DNA of 64,000 nucleotides from an uncultured Myxococcales bacterium. Lineage in GTDB: Bacteria; Myxococcota_A; Bradymonadia; UBA7976; UBA1532. The notes under the pieces are model-generated. The model made no database searches. It saw only the letters and a list, made by a program, of their open reading frames with translations, and was not told the origin of the DNA. Numbering within the stretch: the stretch's first letter is position 1; the number at the start of each line of letters is the position of its first letter. The DNA is taken from contig CAINDO010000071.1 in NCBI GenBank assembly GCA_903847385.1, positions 31,763 through 95,762 of the forward strand. The letters are read 5' to 3'. The translations under genes and the position numbers were made by a program. Positions 45,745 through 59,159 of the stretch are shown piece after piece.

Positions 45745-47052
45745 ATGCAGGTCCGAATCGAAGAGCAGAGTTCCACCGCCAAGCGTGTCACCGTCGTCGT
45801 CCCCGCGAACGAGGTGGCCCGCGAGTTCTCCGGCGCTTACGGCCGCCTCGGCCAGCGCGTGAACCTGCCCGGCTTCCGCCGTGGCAAGGTCCCGGCCGAG
45901 GTGCTCAAGAAGCGCTATGGCGCACAGGTCTCCGTCGACGTCGCCCAGGGCCTCGTCGACGCGGGCTGGAAACACGTGCTCAAGGAGCACAAGCTGCTCC
46001 CGGTGAACGCGCCCCAGTTCGAGGGCCAGCTCGAGCCCGCCCGCCCGGACGCCGAGTTTACCTTCAGCTTCACGGTCGAGGTCCCGCCCGAGGTCGACCT
46101 CCTCCCCTACGAGACCATCGCCGTCGAGAAGACGGACTGGCAGATCACCCCGGCCCACGTCGAGCACGAGCTCACGCACGTGGCCGAGGGCGCCGCCGTG
46201 TGGCAGCCCGTCGGTGACCGCGAGATCGCCGAGAAGGGCGACATGGCCGTCGTGGACTTCGAGGGCCGCATCGACGGCGTCGCCTTCGAGGGCGGCAAGG
46301 CCGAGGAGTACGAGATCGTGCTCGGCTCCGGTCGCCTGATCCCCGGCTTCGAGGACCAGATCATCGGCCAGAAGAAGGACGCGAACTTCGACGTGACCGT
46401 CACCTTCCCCGAGGAGTACCCGAACAAGGATCTCGCCGGGAAGACCGCCGTCTTCGCCTCCTCGCTGAAAGACCTCAAGGTCAAGGTCGTCCCGACGATC
46501 GACGACGAGCTCGCCGGCACCCTGGGCGTCGAGAACCTCGAGAAGCTCAAGGAAGAGGTCCAGAAGCGCATGGCCGCCCAGTGGGAGCAGGCCGCGAAGA
46601 ACGAGGCCTTCGGGCGCATCCAGGAGCAGCTCGCCGGCGTCTACAACTTCGAGCTGCCCGCGAGCATGATCGAAGCCGAGCTGGCCGAGCGGACGAAGTC
46701 CGCCGAGCAGGACGGCCAGAACGCCGAGGAGACCCCCGAGGCGCGTCGCAAGAACGTCGAGGACAGCCTGCGCGTCGCCTTCGTGCTCGATCACGTGGCC
46801 GACAAGGAGTCCATCGACGTGGCCGAGGCCGAGATCAACCGCGAGGTGGAGCTGATGGTCCGCTCCGCCGGCGCCTACGGGGCCCGCGTCCGCCAGATGT
46901 ACCGCGACAACAATCGTCGCGGTTCGCTCCGGCGCCGGATGCGGCACCTGAAGGTCCTTGATTTCCTCCTCTCCAAAGCTAACGTGACCCTGGTCGCCAA
47001 GGAGATCCCTGCGCACGACCACGGGGACCACGGCCACGATCACAACGACTGA
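45745..47052 (+). CDS. tig: Trigger factor
   Basis: [59 protein letters not shown]. Confidence 0.96.
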   Translation: MQVRIEEQSSTAKRVTVVVPANEVAREFSGAYGRLGQRVNLPGFRRGKVPAEVLKKRYGAQVSVDVAQGLVDAGWKHVLKEHKLLPVNAPQFEGQLEPARPDAEFTFSFTVEVPPEVDLLPYETIAVEKTDWQITPAHVEHELTHVAEGAAVWQPVGDREIAEKGDMAVVDFEGRIDGVAFEGGKAEEYEIVLGSGRLIPGFEDQIIGQKKDANFDVTVTFPEEYPNKDLAGKTAVFASSLKDLKVKVVPTIDDELAGTLGVENLEKLKEEVQKRMAAQWEQAAKNEAFGRIQEQLAGVYNFELPASMIEAELAERTKSAEQDGQNAEETPEARRKNVEDSLRVAFVLDHVADKESIDVAEAEINREVELMVRSAGAYGARVRQMYRDNNRRGSLRRRMRHLKVLDFLLSKANVTLVAKEIPAHDHGDHGHDHND

Positions 47053-47087
47053 GGCCCGGCGCCCGCCGGCCTTCGCCCCGAAACGCG

Positions 47088-47738
47088 ATGAGGTCCCCCG
47101 CGATGAAGTACCCGGATTGGATGGATTTTGCCCCGCGCGCCGGGGTTGTCGTGCCGACCGTGGTGGAGCAGACCCACCGGGGTGAGCGCGGCTGGGACAT
47201 CTTCAGCCGCCTGCTGAAGGACCGCATCGTGTTCCTGGGCACGCCCATCTACGACGACGTCGCCAACGTGGTCGTCGCGGAGCTGCTCTACCTCGAGAGC
47301 GAAGATCCCGACAAAGAGATCGCCATCTACATCAACAGCCCCGGTGGCAGCGTCACCGCCGGCCTGGCGATCTACGACACGATGAACCACGTGAAGTGCC
47401 CGATCTCGACGATCTGCGTGGGCCAGGCCGCCTCCATGGGCGCGTTCCTGCTGTCCTGCGGAACGAAGGGTCGCCGCTTCGCCCTCCCCAACGCCCGCAT
47501 CATGGTGCACCAGCCCCTCGGCGGCGCCCAGGGTCAGGCCTCGGACATCGAGATTCACGCCCGCGAGATCCTTCGCATCCGCGAGCGCATGAATCGCATC
47601 CTCTGCCACAACACGGGACAACCCTTCGAGCGCATCGTCAACGACACGGATCGCGATCGCTTCATGACCGCGATGGAGGCCAAGGAATACGGCCTCGTGG
47701 ACGAGGTGATGCATCGCAAGGGCCCGGTGATCGACTGA
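47088..47738 (+). CDS. clpP: ATP-dependent Clp protease proteolytic subunit (start may be 47103)
   Basis: [34 protein letters not shown]...[32 protein letters not shown]. Confidence 0.97.
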   Translation: MRSPAMKYPDWMDFAPRAGVVVPTVVEQTHRGERGWDIFSRLLKDRIVFLGTPIYDDVANVVVAELLYLESEDPDKEIAIYINSPGGSVTAGLAIYDTMNHVKCPISTICVGQAASMGAFLLSCGTKGRRFALPNARIMVHQPLGGAQGQASDIEIHAREILRIRERMNRILCHNTGQPFERIVNDTDRDRFMTAMEAKEYGLVDEVMHRKGPVID

Positions 47739-47755
47739 CGTAAAGGGCCTGGCCA

Positions 47756-49012
<1,257 letters not shown>

Positions 49013-49060
49013 CGCGACTGGCCCTTTTGGTCGTCCCCAGACGACCCACGAGTACCCGCC

Positions 49061-51514
<2,454 letters not shown>

Positions 51515-51615
51515 GTCGGGCGCGTCGCCGGGAGAATCCCCTTGTCCGGGCCCGGCCCGGACGGGTATCAGGGAGGCGATGGTCCGGGGGCAGTGCGCCC
51601 GGGCCAGCGACCTGT

Positions 51616-51688
51616 GGGCGGGTAGCTCAGTTGGTAGAGCAGCGGTTTTACATACCGCGGGTCGCAGGTTCGAGCCCTGTCCCGCCCA
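51616..51688 (+). tRNA. tRNA-Val (TAC)
   Basis: GGGCGGG...CCCGCCC acceptor; anticodon loop TTTACAT. Confidence 0.95.
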
Positions 51689-51716
51689 CACGCCAACCTC
51701 CGGATTCGCACCCCCG

Positions 51717-52865
51717 ATGAACTCGAGAGTCCTCCTCGGCCTCTTCGCCGCCCTCGCGGCGGTGGCCGCACCGCGGTGCGCGCACGCCGTGCTCTGCACC
51801 GGCGCCCAGACGCTGGAGCAGAAGCTGACCTGCGTGCTCGAGAAGCAGGTCGTGCCGATCCTGTCGGATCTGGACGTGATCCTGGTCGAGGGCCCCAAGT
51901 ACCTGGCCACGCGCCTGCCGGCGTATCAGGCCATGGGTGACCTCGGCGCCGACATGGATCTGGAAGAGTTCGGCGACTTCAGCATCACCGCCGGCGTGGG
52001 GAGCGCGGTGTTTCGCGACTTCAACGACGACGTGGCGCAGGGTTTCCAACGGCTGCCCAAGAACCTGCCGGAGCCGCTGCCGCTGCCCTCCATCCTGCTC
52101 GGCGGCCGGTTCGCCCTGAGCCGGGACTGGGAGATCACGGGCCGCTTCACCTTCATCCCCGAATTCGAGATCCAGACGAACGACTGGCTCGTCTCCGCAA
52201 CGACCCGCACCCTCGCCGCCGGCGCGCGCTACCGCCTGTACGACGGGGACGGCGGCGTGCCGCGGCTCGTGACCTCGGCCGAGCTCTCGTACTTCACCGG
52301 CTACATGAAGGTGGGCCGCGACTTTCAATACGATCTGGTCGGCCTGAAGTCGGCGGCGGAGTCGGCGGGTTACGCGTGGGAGCCGTTCCGGCAGACCATC
52401 AACGCCGAGTACCGCGACCAGAACGGCGGTGAGGACCTGCTCGCCCCGGCGGACGACCTGATCATCGGCACCCTCTTCCGGGGCGCACCGATCCTCGGCT
52501 GGGACATCGTGCAGATGAGCGTGGAGCAGCGCGCCACGTGGGCGCTGGGTTTCTGGCACCCCGTCGTGGGGCTCGGCCTGGACGCGGCGGGGGGTGAGGT
52601 CGACAGCGGCCTGCGCCTGGCCGTGGACCTGCGGATCACCCGGCCCAAGAACTTCATCGACGTCGCCGGAAACCTGCGGACGGACGTGCTGCCCGACCAG
52701 AACGTGACCGTGAAGAGCGTGAAGCCCCGGGCCTTCGGCGCCCGCGGCATCCTGGGGTGGGAGGTCGACTTGGGCAGCATGTTCCGGCTGCCCATGGAGG
52801 GTCAGTACGACTTCGGCTCGGGCTCCTTCATGGCGGCGCTGGCGCTGCGGATGGCGTGGAAATGA
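51717..52865 (+). CDS. Exported protein of unknown function, possibly beta-rich
   Basis: Signal peptide MNSRVLLGLFAALAAVAAPRCAHA; alternating hydrophobic strands (e.g. WEITGRFTFIPEFEIQTNDWLVSATTRTLAAGARYRLY). Confidence 0.65.
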   Translation: MNSRVLLGLFAALAAVAAPRCAHAVLCTGAQTLEQKLTCVLEKQVVPILSDLDVILVEGPKYLATRLPAYQAMGDLGADMDLEEFGDFSITAGVGSAVFRDFNDDVAQGFQRLPKNLPEPLPLPSILLGGRFALSRDWEITGRFTFIPEFEIQTNDWLVSATTRTLAAGARYRLYDGDGGVPRLVTSAELSYFTGYMKVGRDFQYDLVGLKSAAESAGYAWEPFRQTINAEYRDQNGGEDLLAPADDLIIGTLFRGAPILGWDIVQMSVEQRATWALGFWHPVVGLGLDAAGGEVDSGLRLAVDLRITRPKNFIDVAGNLRTDVLPDQNVTVKSVKPRAFGARGILGWEVDLGSMFRLPMEGQYDFGSGSFMAALALRMAWK

Positions 52866-53785
52866 ACCGACTCGCACTGAAGGCCGCCGTGCTCGGCGCG
52901 GCGCTGCTCGGCGGTTGCTCGGCCAACCCGCTGGACGCCGACAAAGAGGGCTGCATCGAGGTCAACGGCCTCGGCAACACCTGCGCGAACGGCAACGGCA
53001 ACGGCAACGGCAACGGCGGCGCCACGCAGACGCAGGCGAAGACGTGTGAGCAGGCCTGCAACAACCTGGCGGCGTGCCTGGACCTGAGCCAGACCGCGCT
53101 GAAGACGGAGTCCGGGTGCGTGGACGCCTGCGAGGTCGACCCGCAGGGGTCCACCTGCCTCGCCGACGCGGGGGACGACTGCAGCGCGGTGCAGGCCTGC
53201 CTCACGGGCGGTGGCGCCGGCGATCCCTCCGTGTGCGCCCCCGCCTGCGCGAACCTGGCCGCGTGCGTCGACCTGAGCCAGACCGAGCTGCGGGACGAGC
53301 CCACCTGCGTCGACGTGTGCGAGGCGGACCCCCAGGGCTCGACGTGCCTGGCCGAGGCCGGGCGGGACTGCAACGCCGTGCTGGCCTGCATCCCCGGGGC
53401 GAACGGCGGCGGTGGTGGCGGTGGGGGCACGGGCGCTTGCGCGGCGGCCTGCGCGAACCTGGCGTCCTGCTATGACCTGAGCCAGACCGCCTACGGCAGC
53501 GAGGCGGGCTGCGTGACGGCGTGCAACGCCGATTCGACCGGCTCCGACTGCGCGGCCGCAGCGCGGGACTGTGCGGCCGTCGAGGTGTGCGTGTCGGGCG
53601 GCGGCTCCACCTGCGCGGCCGCATGCCGGGCCATCGACCAGTGCTCGAACGGCGGCCTCGCGGCGCAGGGCATCACTCAGGCACAGTGCGAACAGGCGTG
53701 CGAAGCCGGAGAGCTCGCCGCGTCCGTGGCGCAGTGCCTCGCGGGCGCTCAGGACTGCAACGCGGCGAACGGATGCGTGAAATGA
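52862..53785 (+). CDS. Cysteine-rich repeat lipoprotein
   Basis: Lipobox ALLGGCSAN; four ~50-aa Cys-rich repeats (C..AC.NLA.C.DLSQT...C...C......C); ATGA overlaps at both ends. Confidence 0.75.
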   Translation: MNRLALKAAVLGAALLGGCSANPLDADKEGCIEVNGLGNTCANGNGNGNGNGGATQTQAKTCEQACNNLAACLDLSQTALKTESGCVDACEVDPQGSTCLADAGDDCSAVQACLTGGGAGDPSVCAPACANLAACVDLSQTELRDEPTCVDVCEADPQGSTCLAEAGRDCNAVLACIPGANGGGGGGGGTGACAAACANLASCYDLSQTAYGSEAGCVTACNADSTGSDCAAAARDCAAVEVCVSGGGSTCAAACRAIDQCSNGGLAAQGITQAQCEQACEAGELAASVAQCLAGAQDCNAANGCVK

Positions 53786-54981
53786 CCCAGCGCTCTCGCG
53801 CGACCCTGCTCTCGGTCGCGGTCCTGTGCACGGCCTGTGTGGTCGAGGACGACAACAACACGGGCGACCAGCCCTTCGTCCCCGAGACGCCGGACGCCGG
53901 CCGTGGCGGCTCCGGCGGCGAGGCGGCCGGGGGCGCCGGCGGCGGCGCGGGGGGCCAGGCGTTCCCGCCCTTCGACCCGCCCAGCCGCCTCACAATCGCC
54001 ACCTACAACGTCGAGAACCTCTTCGACCTGACGGACGACCCCAGCCACGACGAGGGCGAGTTCACGCCCGGCACGGCGACCTGGAACGCCGCGCGCCTGG
54101 CCGACCGCATGGCCCGCATGGCCCGCGTATTCAAAGACCTGAACGCGGACATCGTCTCGGTCAACGAGGTCGAGAACGAGCTGGTCCTGGGCCAGCTGCG
54201 GGACGCCATCGTCGACGCGGGCGGGCCCAACTACCCGTACCTCGCCGTCTCCAACAGCAGCGACCCGCGCGGCATCAAACCCGCGGTGCTCAGCCGCTAC
54301 CCCATCACGCGGAGTTTCGGCCGGCCCATCAACCGCGCGCACGACTGCCTGTCGACGGAGGAGCAGCGCCCCATCACCATCGCCGGGTCGGACCCCGAGG
54401 CGCGGCCGATCTTCCAGGTGGAGATCAACGTGGACGCCGAGCCCGCGGCGGACCTGGTGCTCCTGGCCAACCACTGGAAGGCGAAGGGGCGCACGTCGTA
54501 CCCCTGCAACGACGACGAGCACCGCCTCCGGTCCGCTTTGCAGCTTCGGGAGCTGATGCTCGAGCTCGAGGCGGCGGATCAGGACCGTGACGTTCTCGCG
54601 CTCGGCGACTTCAACAGCTTCGAGTTCGAGCCGCCCCTCGCCGAGGGGCTGCAGGTGTCGCTGGACTTGAGCGTCACGGCGGACATCTACGACGCCTGGG
54701 CGGACGCCGGCGTCATCGGGGGCCGGCAGACCAACGACAACCGCTGGAACAACATCGACAACAGCTCGTACCAGTTCAGCGGGGACTGGACCCGCCTGGA
54801 CCACATCCTGCTCATGCACAGCCTGGTGCAAGGCACGAACGGCTGGCACCTCGAGCGCGGGTCCGTCGGCAGCTTTCACGCCCCGTACATGCTGACGGGT
54901 GGCCGGCCCGACTCCTGGGACGCCCGGGACGGCAGCGGCTACTCCGACCACCTGCCCGTGCGCCTGACGATCGTCCGTTGA
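53782..54981 (+). CDS. Endonuclease/exonuclease/phosphatase-family lipoprotein
   Basis: LSVAVLCTACVVE lipobox; IATYNVENLFD, VNEVEN, NHWKAKGR, LGDFNSFEFEP, SDHLPVRL motifs. Confidence 0.88.
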   Translation: MTQRSRATLLSVAVLCTACVVEDDNNTGDQPFVPETPDAGRGGSGGEAAGGAGGGAGGQAFPPFDPPSRLTIATYNVENLFDLTDDPSHDEGEFTPGTATWNAARLADRMARMARVFKDLNADIVSVNEVENELVLGQLRDAIVDAGGPNYPYLAVSNSSDPRGIKPAVLSRYPITRSFGRPINRAHDCLSTEEQRPITIAGSDPEARPIFQVEINVDAEPAADLVLLANHWKAKGRTSYPCNDDEHRLRSALQLRELMLELEAADQDRDVLALGDFNSFEFEPPLAEGLQVSLDLSVTADIYDAWADAGVIGGRQTNDNRWNNIDNSSYQFSGDWTRLDHILLMHSLVQGTNGWHLERGSVGSFHAPYMLTGGRPDSWDARDGSGYSDHLPVRLTIVR

Positions 54982-54998
54982 GTTTTTTCAGAAAATGT

Positions 54999-55027
54999 TT
55001 GACGAACGCCGGGGGCGCCGATAGTGT
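54999..55027 (+). promoter_or_regulatory. Putative tRNA-Asp promoter (TTGACG-N17-TAGTGT)
   Basis: TTGACGAACGCCGGGGGCGCCGATAGTGT, 18 bp before tRNA 5' end. Confidence 0.55.
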
Positions 55028-55045
55028 GCCCCCACTTCCGGCTGC

Positions 55046-55122
55046 GGAGTCGTAGTTCAGTCGGTTAGAACGCTGGCCTGTCAAGCCAGAGGCCGCGGGT
55101 TCAAGTCCCGTCGACTCCGCCA
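55046..55122 (+). tRNA. tRNA-Asp (GTC), CCA encoded
   Basis: GGAGTCG...CGACTCC acceptor; anticodon loop CTGTCAA. Confidence 0.95.
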
Positions 55123-55132
55123 GAAGTTCAAA

Positions 55133-55166
55133 AGCCCCGTCGGTTCTGCCGGCGGGGCTTTTTGCG
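55133..55166 (+). terminator. Rho-independent terminator after tRNA-Asp
   Basis: AAGCCCCGTCGGTTCTGCCGGCGGGGCTTTTT hairpin plus T-run. Confidence 0.85.
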
Positions 55167-55175
55167 TTTCGGGGC

Positions 55176-55204
55176 AAAAAAAAACGGCCCCGCAGGGCCG
55201 TCGT
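55176..55204 (-). terminator. Rho-independent terminator for ftsK
   Basis: On the reverse strand CGACGGCCCTGCGGGGCCGTTTTTTTTT. Confidence 0.8.
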
Positions 55205-55229
55205 CGCACGGGGCGAGGCGCCGGGGGCG

Positions 55230-58208
55230 TCAGTTCACCATGGCGCTGTCGCCGTCCCAGCGGGCGAGGAGCTCGGCCATGGCGCGCTTGTTGATGGCGC
55301 GGGGCTTGGCGCCGTCGCCGGGGCCCACGAGGCCGTCCTTCTCCATCTGGTCGATGATGCGCGCGGCGCGGTTGTAGCCGAGCGACAGGCGGCGCTGCAG
55401 GTGGCTGGTGCTGGCCCGGCCGTCGCGGCAGACCACGCGCACGCACTCGTCGTACATCGGGTCCATGTCGCCGCTGTCGGCGCCGTCCTCGTCCTCGTTC
55501 TCCTCGTCGGTGCGGAGGACGGACTCGTCCATGTACTGCGGCTCGCCCTGCTTGCGGATGAACTCCACGACCTTGTGGATTTCCTCCTCGGAGACGAAGG
55601 CGCCGTGGACGCGCTTGAGCCGGCCGGTGCCCGGGGGCATGAAGAGCATGTCACCCTTGCCGAGCAGGCTCTCGGCGCCGTTGCAGCTCAGGATGGTGCG
55701 GCTGTCGATGGCGCTGGACACCTGGAACGCGATGCGCGTCGGGAAGTTGGCCTTGATGACGCCGGTGATGACGTCCGTCGAGGGGCGCTGCGTAGCCAGG
55801 ATCAGGTGGATGCCGGCGGCGCGCGCCTTCTGGGCGATGCGGGCGACGCAGAACTCGACCTCTTTACCGGCGACCATCATCAGGTCGGCGAACTCGTCGA
55901 TGACGACCACGATGTAGGGCAGCTTGGTGGGCTTGTCCTCAAAGGCGCCCTCCCAGCCGCGCGCAGCGACAGGCACGGCGTCCACGACCTCGGCCTCCTC
56001 GCCGTCGGCGAGCATGTCCTCGAGGCTCGGCTCGGCCGGCGCGGCCTCGACGGGTGCGACGATGCCCTCGACCTTCTGGTTGAAGCCGCGGATGTCGCGC
56101 ACGCCGGCGTTCTTCATCAGCTCGTAGCGGCGGTCCATCTCGTCGCAGGCCCAGCGCAGGGCCGCGGCGGCCTTGCGGGGGTCGGTCACCACGGGCAACA
56201 GAAGGTGCGGGATGCCCTCGTAGATCGAGAGCTCCAGCATCTTCGGGTCGACCATGATGAACTTCACCTCCTCCGGAGAGGCGTGATAGAGCAGGCTCGT
56301 GATCATGCCGTTGACACCCACGGACTTGCCGGAGCCGGTGGTGCCAGCGACGAGCAGGTGGGGCATCTTGGCGAGGTCGGCGACCTCGGGCGTGCCGTCG
56401 ATGCCCTTGCCGAGCGCGATGGGCAGCATGTTCTTCTTCGAGTGGAACCGCTCGTCCCCGATGATCTCCTTGAGCCACACGGTCTCGCGCTGATCGTTGG
56501 GGACCTCGAAGCCCACCACGCCCTTACCGGGGATGGGGGCGACGATGCGGACCTTGAGGGCCTTCATGGCCATGGCGAGGTCGTCCGCCAGCGAGGCGAT
56601 CTTGCTGATGCGCACGCCGGGGGCGGGCTCGAACTCGAACATCGTGACGACCGGGCCGGGGTGGATCTCCGTGACGCGGCCCTGGATCTTGTAGGTCTCC
56701 AGCGCGCGGATCAGGCGGTCGGCCTGCTCGCGGAGGAACTCGGGCGGGATGTCCACCTGCTCGGGGTCGTTGAAGTCGAGCATGCTGAGGGGAGGGGACT
56801 CCCAGGGGCCCGTGCTGCCGCTCGGGGCGAGCGGGATCTCGAGCTGCTCGACGCGGGGCGCGGCCTTGCGGGGCATGACCACGGGGCCGATGGGGGACAC
56901 CGCCGGCGCGATCGGCATGGCGTTGTTGGCGGCGGCGCGGGGGGCCGGGCGCTCGATGCGGGGGGCGGGCTCGCCGCGGTCGAAGCGGGCGCTGGGCGCG
57001 AGAGCCTGGGAGAGCACCGTGTCCGTGCGGCCGGCGAGGGCGGCGCGGTCCAGCGGGTCCTCGAGATCGGCGTCGACCTCTTCGTAGCCCTCGTCGTCGT
57101 CCATCGAGACCGGGGCGGGCCAGCGATCGCCGGCGAGCTCGTCGTCGTCCAGGGGGGCGGGCAGGGCCGAGAGGGCCTCGGTGGCCAGGGGGCGGTGGGC
57201 CGAAGAGCCACCGACGCTCGACTGCGGGCCGGAGCCGGACGCGGCCTTGCCGCCGATGCGGAAGGCCTCGGAGGCGACACCGTTGCCGCCGGCGTCGCCG
57301 AAGGAGAAGGCTCCGCTGCCCTCGGGGGCCTTGGCGGCGGGCTTCTTGCCGCGGCCGAGCTTCTTCTCGGTGGCGACGGGCTTGGCCTTGGGGGCGTCGT
57401 CCTCCGCTTCGAGGGCGGCCTTCTCGCGCTGCTTGGCGGCCCGGGCCTCGGCGGCTTCTTTGCGCTTGTCCGCGCGGGCGACGCGCCAGGCGGTGATGCG
57501 GTCGACCGTGCCGGCGCGCAGGCCGGAGAAGCGCCCGGCGACCTGGGGCTCGCCGTCCTTCTTCTTGGACTCGGCCATGTTGCGGGCGGCCGTCACCAGG
57601 CTGATGCGCGTGGTGATGACGAAGGTCAGCGCGAGCACGGCGTAGATGATGATGTAGGCGCCCGTCGCGCCGAAGAGGCTGCGGAGGACCTCGGCGCCCG
57701 TGGACCCGATGAGGCCGCCGGCGGTGTGGCCGTAGACCAGCACGCCGCCCATGAGCAGATGCGACAGCATGGCCCCGCACAGGACCAGCACCGGGTAACC
57801 GACGGCGTCGACCGTCTTCACCTGCACCCGCTTGCCGACGAGGAAGAACACGCCGGGCACGCCCAGGGTGACGGGCAGCAGGAACGCCGCGAGCCCGAAG
57901 ATGCGCAGCAGGATGTCCGCGATGCTGGCGCCGACGGGGCCGATCAGGTTGGCCGTGCGCCCCGTGTCGGCCGCGGGGCCGTTGGGGAGCAGGTCCGCCG
58001 GGTCGAACGACGCGAGGGCGAGCAACATGCAGAGGGCGACCGCCAGGGTGGCGATCCCGAAGACCTCGCGCTTGAGGGCTTCGGACTGCCGGTCGTCGGC
58101 TCGGCGGCGCGGGGCGACGGCGCGACGATCGCGGCGTTCCCCCGGCGTCGAAGCGGCGCCCTCGCCGGGCTCGGCGGCGGCTGCGTCTTCGGCGTCAACA
58201 TGCGTCAT
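55230..58208 (-). CDS. ftsK: DNA translocase FtsK
   Basis: N-term TM segments; PHLLVAGTTGSGKSVGVNGMITSLLYHASPEEVKFIMVDPKMLELSIYEGIPHLL; C-term gamma domain TSHLQRRLSLGYNRAARIIDQME. Confidence 0.97.
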   Translation of the reverse strand: MTHVDAEDAAAAEPGEGAASTPGERRDRRAVAPRRRADDRQSEALKREVFGIATLAVALCMLLALASFDPADLLPNGPAADTGRTANLIGPVGASIADILLRIFGLAAFLLPVTLGVPGVFFLVGKRVQVKTVDAVGYPVLVLCGAMLSHLLMGGVLVYGHTAGGLIGSTGAEVLRSLFGATGAYIIIYAVLALTFVITTRISLVTAARNMAESKKKDGEPQVAGRFSGLRAGTVDRITAWRVARADKRKEAAEARAAKQREKAALEAEDDAPKAKPVATEKKLGRGKKPAAKAPEGSGAFSFGDAGGNGVASEAFRIGGKAASGSGPQSSVGGSSAHRPLATEALSALPAPLDDDELAGDRWPAPVSMDDDEGYEEVDADLEDPLDRAALAGRTDTVLSQALAPSARFDRGEPAPRIERPAPRAAANNAMPIAPAVSPIGPVVMPRKAAPRVEQLEIPLAPSGSTGPWESPPLSMLDFNDPEQVDIPPEFLREQADRLIRALETYKIQGRVTEIHPGPVVTMFEFEPAPGVRISKIASLADDLAMAMKALKVRIVAPIPGKGVVGFEVPNDQRETVWLKEIIGDERFHSKKNMLPIALGKGIDGTPEVADLAKMPHLLVAGTTGSGKSVGVNGMITSLLYHASPEEVKFIMVDPKMLELSIYEGIPHLLLPVVTDPRKAAAALRWACDEMDRRYELMKNAGVRDIRGFNQKVEGIVAPVEAAPAEPSLEDMLADGEEAEVVDAVPVAARGWEGAFEDKPTKLPYIVVVIDEFADLMMVAGKEVEFCVARIAQKARAAGIHLILATQRPSTDVITGVIKANFPTRIAFQVSSAIDSRTILSCNGAESLLGKGDMLFMPPGTGRLKRVHGAFVSEEEIHKVVEFIRKQGEPQYMDESVLRTDEENEDEDGADSGDMDPMYDECVRVVCRDGRASTSHLQRRLSLGYNRAARIIDQMEKDGLVGPGDGAKPRAINKRAMAELLARWDGDSAMVN

Positions 58209-58347
58209 TGGACTCCCTCCACATACAGCGTCGTGCGGATGCATAGATTGTCGCACATGTAGTTCCGGGTCAATCCACAAACCACACCGACGCAGAATTC
58301 CTCCCTTGCCAGCGATGGACCGGGAATCCATGCTTCGCCCCAGCGAT

Positions 58348-58415
58348 GCCGGCCCTGGCGCCGGCCCCGAGCCGGCCTTCGCGCCGGCCCCGACCCGGCC
58401 CCCAGCCGGCCCCCA
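58348..58415. repeat. Imperfect short GC-rich tandem repeat, core GCCGGCCCC, about 6 units
   Basis: gccggccctggc gccggccccga gccggccttcgc gccggccccgac ccggccccca gccggccccc just before CDS 58437. Confidence 0.6.
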
Positions 58416-58436
58416 TCAGGCCTCGAAAGGTGACCC

Positions 58437-58688
58437 GTGGAGAAGTTCCTGCTCGACCTGCTGCTCTGCCCCGAGACCCGGGAGAAGCTCAGCCTGGCCC
58501 CGCCGGCGCTCGTCGAGCGGCTCAACGCCGCCATCGACTCCGGCACGCTGAAGAACCGCGCCGGTGCGCCGGTCAAGGCCCGCATGGAGGCCGCGCTGCT
58601 CCGCGCGGACGGCAAGTTCGCCTACCCCGTGGCCGACGACATCCCCAACCTGATCCTCGACGAGGCCATCCCCGTCGAACCGGCGTGA
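58437..58688 (+). CDS. Trm112/UPF0434-like small protein
   Basis: GTG start; EKFLLDLLLCPETREKLSLAP...LLRADGKFAYPVADDIPNLILDEAIPVE. Confidence 0.82.
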   Translation: MEKFLLDLLLCPETREKLSLAPPALVERLNAAIDSGTLKNRAGAPVKARMEAALLRADGKFAYPVADDIPNLILDEAIPVEPA

Positions 58689-58769
58689 CGCAGCGCACGT
58701 CGAAAAATTTGCCCGGGCGCACATCTCCGCACATTGTGGGAGCAGTCACCCAGACCGCGGAGTTTCCCC

Positions 58770-59153
58770 ATGCAGAGCGATCGTCGTTTGCGTCGCAGTG
58801 AGCAGCCCTCGGTGGCGCTCGGCTACTTTCTCGAGACCCTGGCCGGCCGGCAGTCCTGGGAGGCCGTCGCCCTCGCCGACGACGACGGGCTCCTGCTCGG
58901 CGGCGCCGGTCGCGGGGTGGATCCCGAGGGCATCGCGGCCATCGCCCCGGTGGCCGCCCGGGACATCGAGCACGCGCCCGAGGGCCTGCTCGGCCTGGTG
59001 ACCCGCGGCCGCCCGCTGAAAGTGTGGGGCGTCACGGTGGACGGTCAGCCCATGCACCTCGCGGCCGTCGGCGGCGCCACGGGCCGCCTGCCCGACGAGA
59101 CCTGGGTCACCCTGGGACGGATCCTGGGCTCGACCTGCGCCAGCACCTGCTGA
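58770..59153 (+). CDS. Small protein of unknown function, possibly roadblock/LC7-like
   Basis: MQSDRRLRRSEQPSVALGYFLETLAGRQSWEAVALADDDGLLLGGAG... Confidence 0.5.
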   Translation: MQSDRRLRRSEQPSVALGYFLETLAGRQSWEAVALADDDGLLLGGAGRGVDPEGIAAIAPVAARDIEHAPEGLLGLVTRGRPLKVWGVTVDGQPMHLAAVGGATGRLPDETWVTLGRILGSTCASTC

Positions 59154-59159
59154 CGCGAC

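Noticed and set aside
51542-51571. Possible promoter TTGTCC-N18-TATCAG before tRNA-Val
   Set aside because: Weak -35 and 18-bp spacing; not distinguishable from background in this GC-rich sequence
55401-58262. 953-aa plus-strand ORF
   Set aside because: Antisense of ftsK; no motifs
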